Assembly (NCBI GenBank): GCA_038323965.1
Contig: JBBQHM010000006.1
Coordinates: forward strand, 1-45,443
Reading direction: 5' to 3'
Source of the DNA: JBBQHM01 sp038323965
Lineage (GTDB): Bacteria; Verrucomicrobiota; Verrucomicrobiia; Chthoniobacterales; UBA10450
Length of the DNA stretch: 45,443 bases
A program made the translations under genes and the position numbers. Below are positions 24,026-30,905 of the stretch, one piece after another. The first letter of the stretch is position 1. Each line of letters opens with the position of its first letter. The notes beneath the pieces were generated by a model. It made no database searches and was not told the origin of the DNA. It saw only the letters and a list, made by a program, of their open reading frames with translations.

Positions 24026-24744
24026 TTCAGACCAAGCACATCGCGCATGTCGTACAGACCAGGATCGCGATCGATGACCCAATGCGCCGCGCGCAGTGCG
24101 CCGCGCGCAAACGTTTCACGGCTGCTCGCCTTGTGCGTCAACTCCAGCCGCTCCCCGCTGCCGGCAAAAATCACCGTATGGTCACCCACGGTATCGCCGC
24201 CGCGAATGGAGTGCACACCGATCTCGTTTTGGGCACGAGCGCCCACGTTTCCTTCCCGACCGTGAATCAATTCTGCATCCTTCCGCGATTCTTTGAGAAT
24301 CTGCAGCAACGTTTTTGCGGTTCCGCTCGGGGCATCCTTTTTCATGCGGTGATGCGCTTCCGTCACTTCGATGTCGAAATCTTCACCGAGCAGTCCGGCC
24401 GCCCGCTGCGTCAGCGCGAAAAGCGCGTTAACCCCCACACTGAAATTTGACGCGAACACGATCGGAATCTTCGACGCCGCAGAGTTGATCACTTCGAGCT
24501 GTTTTTGTGAATGCCCGGTCGTCCCGATAACGAGCGGCTTTTGGCATTCCGTCGCCGCGGCGCAAAGCGATTCCGTAACGTCGGCATGACTGAAATCGAT
24601 CGCCACATCGCAGCCGCGCATTGCCGCTGAGATATCGTCGCCGAGTTCGCACGGAATGATTAGAACCTCCCCGGCCGAGGCGGTGATCGCCTCCCCCATC
24701 CGCCCGGCTGCACCCACCAGCAGCGCGCGTAGCTCCGTTTTCAT
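24022..24744 (-). CDS. dapB: 4-hydroxy-tetrahydrodipicolinate reductase
   Basis: A 240-residue NAD(P)H-dependent reductase of the diaminopimelate/lysine pathway, producing tetrahydrodipicolinate from the DapA product. The N-terminal nucleotide-binding loop is GAAGRMGEAI (11-20). GTTG (74-77) and ASNFSVGVN are family motifs. The active-site segment EAHHRMKKDAPSGTA includes His131-His132 and the catalytic lysine. The start codon overlaps the dapA stop (ATGA, four bases), and its stop overlaps folK likewise. A slightly short but complete enzyme. Confidence 0.96.
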   Translation of the reverse strand: MKTELRALLVGAAGRMGEAITASAGEVLIIPCELGDDISAAMRGCDVAIDFSHADVTESLCAAATECQKPLVIGTTGHSQKQLEVINSAASKIPIVFASNFSVGVNALFALTQRAAGLLGEDFDIEVTEAHHRMKKDAPSGTAKTLLQILKESRKDAELIHGREGNVGARAQNEIGVHSIRGGDTVGDHTVIFAGSGERLELTHKASSRETFARGALRAAHWVIDRDPGLYDMRDVLGLK

Positions 24745-25619
24745 TTCAATAAACCGAGCGCGTCCAAAGTTCGCTGCAAGCGATCACGCGTCGCATTTCC
24801 CATTTCGCAGAGAGGCAAACGGACATCGGCGGACATGTCGCCGCGCCACGAGAGCGCTGTTTTCACCGGTACCGGATTCGGCTCGATGAACAAATCTTTA
24901 TAGAGCGGATGGAGTCGACGATGCATTTCCTCCGCCTGCTTGATTTCGCCTTTGGCAAATGCTCGAACGAGATCGGCCACTTCCTGCGGGATGAAATTCG
25001 AAGCCACGCTCACGACCCCGACGGCGCCTACCGCCATGAACGGTAGCGTTAACCCATCGTCGCCACTTAAAATCGTGAATACGTCTGGTAATCGCCCACG
25101 CAATTCGCCCACCCGCTCGACGCTTCCACTCGCTTCCTTGATCGAAACGATGTTCGGACATGCGGCCGCGAGTCGCACCACGGTGTCGGCGGAAATATCC
25201 ACGCCGCAGCGGCCAGGGATATTGTAGAGCATGATCTTCAACTTCGTCGATTTGGCGATCGCCTCGAAGTGACGGAACAAACCTTCCTGGCTCGGCTTGT
25301 TGTAATAAGGCGCGACGATGAGTGCGCCATCTACGCCAAGCTTTTCCGCCGTCCGGGTCGCAGCAATTGCTTCACGCGTAGAGTAGGAACCGGTTCCCGC
25401 GAGGACAAGACAGCGACCTCGGCCTGCTTCGACCGCAAATCGAATAACGCTCTCGCGCTCGTCGTGAGTGAGCGTCGGTGATTCCCCGGTCGTGCCGACC
25501 GCGACAACGCCGTCGACGCCAGCAGCGACCTGCGAGTCGATTAAATTTTTGAGTGCAGTGAAATCGACGCTGTCGTCACGAAATGGCGTGACGAGAGCCG
25601 TGAAAGTACCGCGAAACAT
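24741..25619 (-). CDS. dapA: 4-hydroxy-tetrahydrodipicolinate synthase
   Basis: A 292-residue class I aldolase-type enzyme that condenses pyruvate and aspartate semialdehyde, the first committed step of lysine/diaminopimelate synthesis. Seen residues are the Schiff-base Lys161 (VSIKEASG), Tyr132 in YNIPGR and GTTGESPTL at 42-50, all in the usual positions. It is five bases downstream of dapF and overlaps dapB by four bases. Expected to be a cytoplasmic homotetramer. Feedback control by lysine is not predictable from sequence alone. Confidence 0.97.
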   Translation of the reverse strand: MFRGTFTALVTPFRDDSVDFTALKNLIDSQVAAGVDGVVAVGTTGESPTLTHDERESVIRFAVEAGRGRCLVLAGTGSYSTREAIAATRTAEKLGVDGALIVAPYYNKPSQEGLFRHFEAIAKSTKLKIMLYNIPGRCGVDISADTVVRLAAACPNIVSIKEASGSVERVGELRGRLPDVFTILSGDDGLTLPFMAVGAVGVVSVASNFIPQEVADLVRAFAKGEIKQAEEMHRRLHPLYKDLFIEPNPVPVKTALSWRGDMSADVRLPLCEMGNATRDRLQRTLDALGLLK

Positions 25620-25624
25620 CAGCG

Positions 25625-26428
25625 TCAGACTTCGATTGAACCCTCGAAGACGAACTCAGCAGGTCCGGTGAGCGTGACGCCGCGGAAATTTGCGGCAGTT
25701 CGCTCGAAACCGACCTGGAGATCGCTGCCGCCACGAACCGAAATCGTAATCGGCGATTTCGCCACACTCGTCGCGGCGTGGATCAATGCGCTCGCCACCA
25801 CGCCGGTGCCACAGGCCAGCGTTTCGTCTTCCACTCCGCGCTCGTAGGTCCGGATCGCGATTTTATCTTCTGCGCGAATCTCCATGAAATTTACGTTGGT
25901 GCCCGCAGGCGAAAACATTGCGTGCTGCCGGATGGCGGAACCGAGTTGCTTCACCTCCACCTTGGCGATTTTCTCGACCGGAACCACCACGTGCGGAACG
26001 CCGCTGTTGACGAAGTGAGCCGCGACCGTCTCGCCCGGCAGCACGATTTGCAGGTTCATCCGTAAATCCTGCGGATCGCTCATCTGCAGCGTCACCAGTT
26101 CCCCGATCAATTCGGCCCCGATGACTCCGGCCGGGGTTTCAAACTTGATTGCGCTCTTCGCGCCGGCCACGCGATGCGCAAACCGCGCAAAGCAACGAGC
26201 TCCATTACCGCACATCTCGGCTTCACCACCATCAGCGTTGTAATAACGCATTCGGAAATCCGCTCCGTTCGTCGCCGGCTCGAGCAGCAGGATTCCATCC
26301 GCGCCCACGCCTTGATGACGATCGCAAACCCGCGCGATCTGCTCGCGACTTAGCTGCAAATCCCGAGCACGATTATCGATCAAGACAAAATCGTTGCCCG
26401 CGCCATTCATTTTGGTGAAACGCAGCAT
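25625..26428 (-). CDS. dapF: Diaminopimelate epimerase
   Basis: A 267-residue cofactor-independent epimerase that turns L,L- into meso-diaminopimelate, the cross-linking residue of Gram-negative peptidoglycan. The N-terminus MLRFTKMNGAGNDFVLID is canonical. Catalytic cysteines are Cys73 (EMCGNGARCF) and the second in ETLACGTGV. ATG at 26428 is chosen because the conserved protein begins there, although an in-frame start exists 36 bases earlier. It leads the dapF-dapA-dapB-folK-panB-ompA run; 62 bases separate it from the sulfotransferase gene. Confidence 0.96.
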   Translation of the reverse strand: MLRFTKMNGAGNDFVLIDNRARDLQLSREQIARVCDRHQGVGADGILLLEPATNGADFRMRYYNADGGEAEMCGNGARCFARFAHRVAGAKSAIKFETPAGVIGAELIGELVTLQMSDPQDLRMNLQIVLPGETVAAHFVNSGVPHVVVPVEKIAKVEVKQLGSAIRQHAMFSPAGTNVNFMEIRAEDKIAIRTYERGVEDETLACGTGVVASALIHAATSVAKSPITISVRGGSDLQVGFERTAANFRGVTLTGPAEFVFEGSIEV

Positions 26429-26490
26429 GCGATTCGTGTAGCACAGCCGGCCGTGGAAAGCCAACCGGCGAAAGGTTTACAGCGGCGTAG

Positions 26491-27099
26491 CTAAGCTGCC
26501 GTCGCGAACTCTTTTCGTTTCAAATCCGAAGTCCCACGGATCGATGGAAACGCCGCTCCCGGGACATCCTTCCCGACAAAGGGACAAAGCTTTTCCCATC
26601 CTTCACCGCCACAGATATCGATCGTCAGCAGCGACTCAGGACGACTGCGAAAATATTCGCGGACGTTCTTTAGATGAAGATCGTAGACATACGAGAATCG
26701 GTCGTAATTAAACGAATAGCTTCCGTAGACGGCGAATCGCATCACCTGGCGCATTTGCATGACCGTCTGGTTCGCTGCCTTATGCGGTGGCACCGGTTTC
26801 GAGAAAAACGCACTCATCGACCGGAGCCATGATTCCTTATCGCGGACAGTAAGAATGAATTTGCTGCCGGGATAAAGTGCATCGAGCTGAGGATAAAACG
26901 GCGAGACGGTAATGTCGGTAATGCCGTCGCAATCCTTCAAAACCGAAAACTCATAAGTCCCTTCGGTGAGTTCCTTGAGCGTCGTCGCGTCACGAGGGTA
27001 ATGCACCACGTGCAGCCCAAGTTGCTCGAGCGCGAGCGTAAGGCTTTTCGTCCCGGTCCGGCTCAGGCCGATACCGAAGTATTTCGGGTGTAGGTTCAA
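26491..27099 (-). CDS. Sulfotransferase family protein
   Basis: A 202-residue protein of the P-loop sulfotransferase type (Sulfotransfer_4-like). The 5'-phosphosulfate loop is GIGLSRTGTKSLTLALE at residues 9-25. The 3'-phosphate-binding strand and serine are in FILTVRDKESWLRSM. DITVSPFYPQLDALYPGSKF lies between. It would transfer sulfate from PAPS to an unknown acceptor, perhaps a glycolipid or polysaccharide. Start is TTG at 27099, with a stop codon a few codons upstream and no early ATG. It lies 26 bases after trpA and before dapF, an unusual insertion in an amino-acid gene run. Related proteins exist in Planctomycetes, Verrucomicrobia and eukaryotes. Confidence 0.75.
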   Translation of the reverse strand: MNLHPKYFGIGLSRTGTKSLTLALEQLGLHVVHYPRDATTLKELTEGTYEFSVLKDCDGITDITVSPFYPQLDALYPGSKFILTVRDKESWLRSMSAFFSKPVPPHKAANQTVMQMRQVMRFAVYGSYSFNYDRFSYVYDLHLKNVREYFRSRPESLLTIDICGGEGWEKLCPFVGKDVPGAAFPSIRGTSDLKRKEFATAA

Positions 27100-27125
27100 G
27101 CCCTACAAGCTATGTCAGGTATCGC

Positions 27126-27944
27126 CTAAGTGGTCAAGTTTTTAGGAGCGCCAGAGCGCGGTGAATGCACCGCGGATGCCAGTTCCACAGCGAACCCGCC
27201 CAAACGAGTTGAAATGTCGGGAGCCGACAAATTTTGCTCAATTTGCGCGACAAGAGCGCTTCCCACCACTACGCCGTCGGCGAACTGTGCGGTCGCCCGA
27301 GCCTGTGCAGCGGTGGCGATGCCAAACCCCACCGCAATCGGCAGCTCAGTTTGGCTCCGAATGACCGCGACTTTCTCTCCGACATTGGATGGCGCAATGC
27401 CGCCGACTCCTGTGACACCTTCACGCGACACGTAGTAGAGAAATCCGCGCGCGTTCTTTACGATCTTGCGGAGGCGATCAGGGGAGGTCGTCGGCGCGAC
27501 GAGCCTTATGTGATAAACTTCGGCATGCGGTTCGACCTCTTCCTCGGGCGGTAAATCGAGAATCAACAGGGCGTCGACTCCGGACTTGGAGGACTCTTCG
27601 TGAAATTTACCCCAGCCAAACTGGAAGATGGGATTCATGTAGGTGTAGAGAACGATCGGCGTCTCGGTTCCTTTCCGGATCGCGCGAACGGTTTGCAGAA
27701 CGCCGCGCACATCTGCACCACCCTCCAGCGCCCGCTGGGAGGCACGCTGATTCACGACGCCGTCGGCGAGCGGATCGGAAAATGGCACACCGAGCTCAAG
27801 CACATCGGCGCCGGCTTTGATCAGCGCCGAAGCGATGCGCTCAGTGTCGACCAGCGTCGGATCACCGGCGCAGATATACGGGATGAAGGCGGCGCGATCT
27901 TCCGATCTCAGCCGGGCAAATGTTTCATCGATTCGATTCGGCAT
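27126..27944 (-). CDS. trpA: Tryptophan synthase alpha chain
   Basis: A 272-residue TIM-barrel subunit that cleaves indole-3-glycerol phosphate to indole and glyceraldehyde-3-phosphate, passing indole to TrpB. Catalytic Glu50 lies in LELGVPFSDPLADG with Asp61. Further family motifs are TPIVLYTYMNP, LLILDLPPEE, LVAPTTSPDR, YYVSREGVTG and the phosphate-binding GFGI near residue 210. No trpB is adjacent in the window, so the trp genes are split. It heads the minus-strand run and is divergent from queE. Confidence 0.95.
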   Translation of the reverse strand: MPNRIDETFARLRSEDRAAFIPYICAGDPTLVDTERIASALIKAGADVLELGVPFSDPLADGVVNQRASQRALEGGADVRGVLQTVRAIRKGTETPIVLYTYMNPIFQFGWGKFHEESSKSGVDALLILDLPPEEEVEPHAEVYHIRLVAPTTSPDRLRKIVKNARGFLYYVSREGVTGVGGIAPSNVGEKVAVIRSQTELPIAVGFGIATAAQARATAQFADGVVVGSALVAQIEQNLSAPDISTRLGGFAVELASAVHSPRSGAPKNLTT

Positions 27945-28666
27945 CCGGGACGAATGTTGTTACATCTGAAGGGTTGAACAGCACTATTTCAGCCGAAACC
28001 AAGATCGCGCCTCCGCGTTCACCCACGCTGACGGTGAATGAGATCTATCAATCAGTGCAAGGCGAGAGCACCTGGGCAGGTTTGCCCTGCATTTTCGTGA
28101 GGCTCACCTTCTGCGATTTGCGCTGCACTTATTGCGACACGGAATACGCGTTCTACGAAGGAAGGAAGCAAACGCTGGATGAAATCGCCGCGAGCGTGAA
28201 AGCCTACTCCTGTCCGCTGGTCGAAATCACCGGTGGCGAACCCCTGCTGCAAAAAAATGTGCTGCCGCTGATGCGCATGTTGTGCGATGCGGGCAAGACT
28301 TTGTTGCTGGAGACGAGCGGGGCACACGACATCAGCGCGGTGGATGCGAGAGTTCACCGCATCATGGATTTGAAGACGCCGTCCAGTGGCGAATGCGCGC
28401 GAAATTTATGGACGAACATCGAACATTTGACCGCTCGCGACGAAGTGAAGTTTGTAATCGGATCACACGAAGACTACGAATGGGCGCGTGCGCAGGTGCG
28501 AGAACATCGGCTCGCCGAAAGGTGCCGTGCTGTTTTATTTTCGCCCGTGTTCGGGAAAATCGAGCCGCAGAAAATCGTCGACTCGATTTTGGCCGACGAA
28601 CTGCCGGTGCGCTTCCAGCTGCAGATGCACAAGTTCATCTGGCCGCCGCAGCGGCGCGGCGTCTGA
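27920..28666 (+). CDS. queE: 7-carboxy-7-deazaguanine synthase
   Basis: A radical SAM enzyme of queuosine (7-deazaguanine) biosynthesis, converting 6-carboxytetrahydropterin to 7-carboxy-7-deazaguanine. The iron-sulfur motif is Cys-x3-Cys-x2-Cys in CDLRCTYCDTEYAF (Cys65, 69, 72 if counted from 27920). EIYQSVQGES, EITGGEPLLQ and LETSG are family motifs, and the C-terminus has QLQMHKFIWPP. The conserved protein starts near base 28030. The true start is uncertain: ATG 27920 overlaps the divergent trpA start, and TTG at 27974 is an alternative. Other queuosine genes are not nearby. Confidence 0.88.
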   Translation: MFHRFDSASGTNVVTSEGLNSTISAETKIAPPRSPTLTVNEIYQSVQGESTWAGLPCIFVRLTFCDLRCTYCDTEYAFYEGRKQTLDEIAASVKAYSCPLVEITGGEPLLQKNVLPLMRMLCDAGKTLLLETSGAHDISAVDARVHRIMDLKTPSSGECARNLWTNIEHLTARDEVKFVIGSHEDYEWARAQVREHRLAERCRAVLFSPVFGKIEPQKIVDSILADELPVRFQLQMHKFIWPPQRRGV

Positions 28667-28685
28667 ACGCGCGCGACGCGCTCTG

Positions 28686-28842
28686 CTGTCATCCTGAGCG
28701 AAGTCGAAGGACCCCGCAGCCGGTCAGATGCCACACGAACTAAGTTGCCAAAACGTCGGCAGAACACGCGTTGCATGTCGCGTTGAACTCGCGCAACGCT
28801 GCGATGTTTGGAGAGGTCCCTCGACTTCGCTCGGGGTGACAG
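28686..28842. repeat. Class A palindromic element
   Basis: The left arm begins CTGTCATCCTGAGCGAAGTC at 28686 and the right arm ends ACTTCGCTCGGGGTGACAG at 28842, pairing with few mismatches. The centre has an additional inverted repeat (CGTTGC...GCAACG). It lies between the convergent queE and HAD genes and could form a two-way terminator. Confidence 0.85.
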
Positions 28843-28912
28843 AAAGTTAGCACGCGCAACGCGTCCAGCGAAATGCTCGGCGCTTCGAGGAGAGAACGCC
28901 GAAACGCGTCGC

Positions 28913-29794
28913 TCAGTGCTTCGGCGCGCGCACCGTTCCCACTTCCACAGCTTCGCGGCGATCCGCGACCATGCGCGTCGCTGTTTCCTCGACCATCTGA
29001 TCCAGGAGCATTCGCAAATGCGTGCCGCGCCGATAATCAGCGGGCGCGATGTGTTTCACACGCCCAGCATGCGTTGAAAGCTGGTAGCACTTCTTAAATC
29101 CCGCGCGCGCGGGATCGTCCGGATTATAGACCGCAATCGCCTGGCCACCGTTCTTGTTCATCACCGTGAAGCAAGGGACGTCGGTCGGGCCGTCGCCGAC
29201 ATAAATCATGTTCGCGAAGGGTATGGGCCGGATGTCGGCTTCCATGTGATCGTTCACATCCTGTGACATATCGAGCAGTCCTTTGTTAATCCGGAAGAGG
29301 TACTGCGTCTTCTGGGTGTGACTGATGACGCGCTTCGGGAAAGTGATCCTTCCCTGCTCGTCCTCATCGAATTCGCAGCCGAACGCCGCGCGCACATATT
29401 GCCGAAGCCGGCTACCATCAATCAACTCCTTCAAGCCCGACGAGATGATGTAATGCTCAACCGTAATGCCGTGGGCGATGTGCTCCTCGGTGAGCAAACC
29501 TTCCTGGAATTGCTCGAACATTTCCGGCAGCCCCTTGTAAAAATTGAGTTTTGCGCCCAGCGCGCGGAGTTCCTCGTTCGTTGGCCGATCCATCCCGAGC
29601 GTGTCGAGCAACACTTTCATGTAGGCCAGCTCGTTGTCGTAGCCGTGATCACGAACCAGCTCGGAACAGCGGCTCCAAAATTTCGGGCCGTCGATCCCGA
29701 ACGCAGGAAAGACCGTTTCGTCCTGCATATAACTTGGGCTGAGCGTCTGGTCGTAATCGTAAACGATCGCGATCGTGTTTTGTGGCGTGGACAT
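28913..29794 (-). CDS. HAD-superfamily phosphatase (phosphoserine phosphatase-like)
   Basis: A 293-residue haloacid dehalogenase-type hydrolase. Motif I is VYDYDQTLS with nucleophile Asp13 and acid/base Asp15. Motif II is IISSGLKELI. The Lys of motif III is probably in SHTQKTQYL, and motif IV is YVGDGPTDVPCF. A helical cap occupies about 30-120. The length is longer than SerB and the cap is larger, so the substrate is not predictable from this. ATG at 29794 is chosen because the protein starts MSTPQNTIAIVYDYD. A decayed copy of this start lies upstream at 29861-29922. Confidence 0.85.
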   Translation of the reverse strand: MSTPQNTIAIVYDYDQTLSPSYMQDETVFPAFGIDGPKFWSRCSELVRDHGYDNELAYMKVLLDTLGMDRPTNEELRALGAKLNFYKGLPEMFEQFQEGLLTEEHIAHGITVEHYIISSGLKELIDGSRLRQYVRAAFGCEFDEDEQGRITFPKRVISHTQKTQYLFRINKGLLDMSQDVNDHMEADIRPIPFANMIYVGDGPTDVPCFTVMNKNGGQAIAVYNPDDPARAGFKKCYQLSTHAGRVKHIAPADYRRGTHLRMLLDQMVEETATRMVADRREAVEVGTVRAPKH

Positions 29795-29806
29795 CGGAGA
29801 GGACTA

Positions 29807-29971
29807 GACAGGATTTACAAGATTAACAGGAATGGAGTGCAGAAAATCGGGTCGCTCCTGTTCATCGTAATCAATCGCGATGGTGTTTGCGGCATGGACA
29901 TCGGAAGGAACTAGACGGGATTCACGGGATCAAGAGGATAAAAGCATCCTGAAAATCCTGTTAATCCTGTC
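29807..29971. repeat. Inverted GACAGGATT-type repeat pair
   Basis: Bases 29807-29831 (GACAGGATTTACAAGATTAA, then CAGGA) and 29945-29971 (CATCCTGAAAATCCTGTTAA, then TCCTGTC) are near reverse complements. This kind of motif is widespread in environmental genomes. It brackets the decayed copy of the HAD gene start. Confidence 0.7.
29861..29922 (-). pseudogene. Decayed duplicate of the HAD gene 5' end
   Basis: On the minus strand an ATG at 29901 is followed by a sequence coding for MSMPQ and, after a one-base shift, NTIAIDYDEQ. It parallels MSTPQNTIAIVYDYDQ of the HAD gene. The upstream bases also match (TAGTTCCTTCCG against TAGTCCTCTCCG). The copy ends after about 15 codons. It indicates an old local duplication followed by deletion. 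Confidence 0.65.
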
Positions 29972-30608
29972 GAGCTTTTCGAAATTCGACGACCCGCGCG
30001 AAGAAGTCGTCGAAGAGCGCGTTATAAATCGTGCCGCGTTCCGGGTGATATTGCACGCCGAGAACGAACGGCGAATCGCGCCGCCGGATCTGTTCGATGA
30101 TGTCGTCGCTCGCACACCATGCTTCGACCTCCAGGCCGTCACCGAGCTGATCGACAGCCTGATGATGCGAGCTGTTGACCTTTTCGTAGCGGTGCGAGGC
30201 GCCTGCTTCCGTCCGGAGAGATTGCACATCGTGCGTTTTCATTTCCGGCACGTTGTGGCCGGGAATGTCGAGATGCAGCGTTCCGCCGAGCGCCACATTC
30301 AAGAGCTGCATGCCTTTGCAAATCGCAAAGATCGGCAGCCCGCGTTCAAGCGCATCGTGCACCGCCGCGAATTCCCAGCGATCACGTTCCGGATCGGTGT
30401 CAGTCTGTAATATCTGCGGAACTGGAACTGCCTGTTTCAAAAAGTCCGGCGCGATATCTGCGCCCCCGGTTAACAGCAAACCGCCAGCTTCTGCCATCAA
30501 TCCATCGCCGCGCGCAGCATTCAAAATTGTGAGCGCTGGAGCACGCGCAAAAAATGGCGCGAAGTGCGGCTCGTCTTTTGCCCGCATCCATGTCACGAGG
30601 TTTGGCAT
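29961..30608 (-). CDS. Class I glutamine amidotransferase-like hydrolase (peptidase C26 / gamma-glutamyl-GABA hydrolase type)
   Basis: A 215-residue protein of the peptidase C26 / PuuD-like class. The nucleophile elbow is FAICKGMQLLNV with Cys97. LLLTGGADIAPDF is the family N-terminal motif. NSSHHQAV marks a conserved region, and GVQYHPE supplies the catalytic His and Glu. It probably hydrolyses a gamma-glutamyl amide such as gamma-glutamyl-GABA, but gamma-glutamyl-folate or other substrates are possible. No polyamine catabolism genes are nearby. The C-terminus lies in the GACAGGATT repeat. Confidence 0.8.
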   Translation of the reverse strand: MPNLVTWMRAKDEPHFAPFFARAPALTILNAARGDGLMAEAGGLLLTGGADIAPDFLKQAVPVPQILQTDTDPERDRWEFAAVHDALERGLPIFAICKGMQLLNVALGGTLHLDIPGHNVPEMKTHDVQSLRTEAGASHRYEKVNSSHHQAVDQLGDGLEVEAWCASDDIIEQIRRRDSPFVLGVQYHPERGTIYNALFDDFFARVVEFRKARQD

Positions 30609-30623
30609 GGGCCGAACCTTGCC

Positions 30624-30704
30624 GTCATTCCGAGCGAAGTCGAGGAATCGCGTTGCAGAAGTGCGCCGGACGCCACGGGGTCCCTCGACTTCGCTCGGGA
30701 TGAC
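30624..30704. repeat. Class A palindromic element
   Basis: The left arm begins GTCATTCCGAGCGAAGTCGA and the right arm ends TCGACTTCGCTCGGGATGAC, close to perfect pairing over about 20 bases. It starts 16 bases upstream of the start of the amidotransferase-like gene and is followed at once by classes C and D, forming a cluster of three palindromes in a gap of 292 bases. Confidence 0.85.
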
Positions 30705-30711
30705 GAGTCTC

Positions 30712-30813
30712 AGGTAGGGGCGATTGACCTCAATCGCCCGGCGGTGAGCGCGTTGTGCGCCGGGTAAATCAATGCGTTATCCGCCGGGCGGTTCGGTGAA
30801 CCGCCCCCTACCT
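30712..30813. repeat. Class C palindromic element (second copy)
   Basis: Begins AGGTAGGGGCGATTGACCTC and ends CGGTGAACCGCCCCCTACCT. The left arm carries the GATTGACC variant and the right arm the GGTTCACC variant, the reverse of the copy at 21451-21566, which suggests recombination or inversion between copies. Confidence 0.8.
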
Positions 30814-30835
30814 AAGGAGGACTACGAGAAGCGCT

Positions 30836-30905
30836 TGTAGGGAGGGCCATTTCTGGCCGCCATCTTCGTGCGTAGCCGATGGCGGCGAGGAATCGCCGCC
30901 CTACA
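30836..30905. repeat. Class D palindromic element touching the DUF885 stop codon
   Basis: Starts TGTAGGGAGGGCC and ends GGCGGCGAGGAATCGCCGCC followed by CTACA. The termini TGTAG/CTACA are shared with the ftsK element at 42005-42079. On the minus strand the terminal TAG at 30901-30903 is the stop codon of the DUF885 gene. Confidence 0.75.

Noticed and set aside
27088..27110. Sequence GTAGGTTCAAGCCCTAC resembling a tRNA T-arm
   Set aside because: No matching acceptor stem, D-arm or anticodon arm upstream at the right distance; the region is the start of the sulfotransferase gene.
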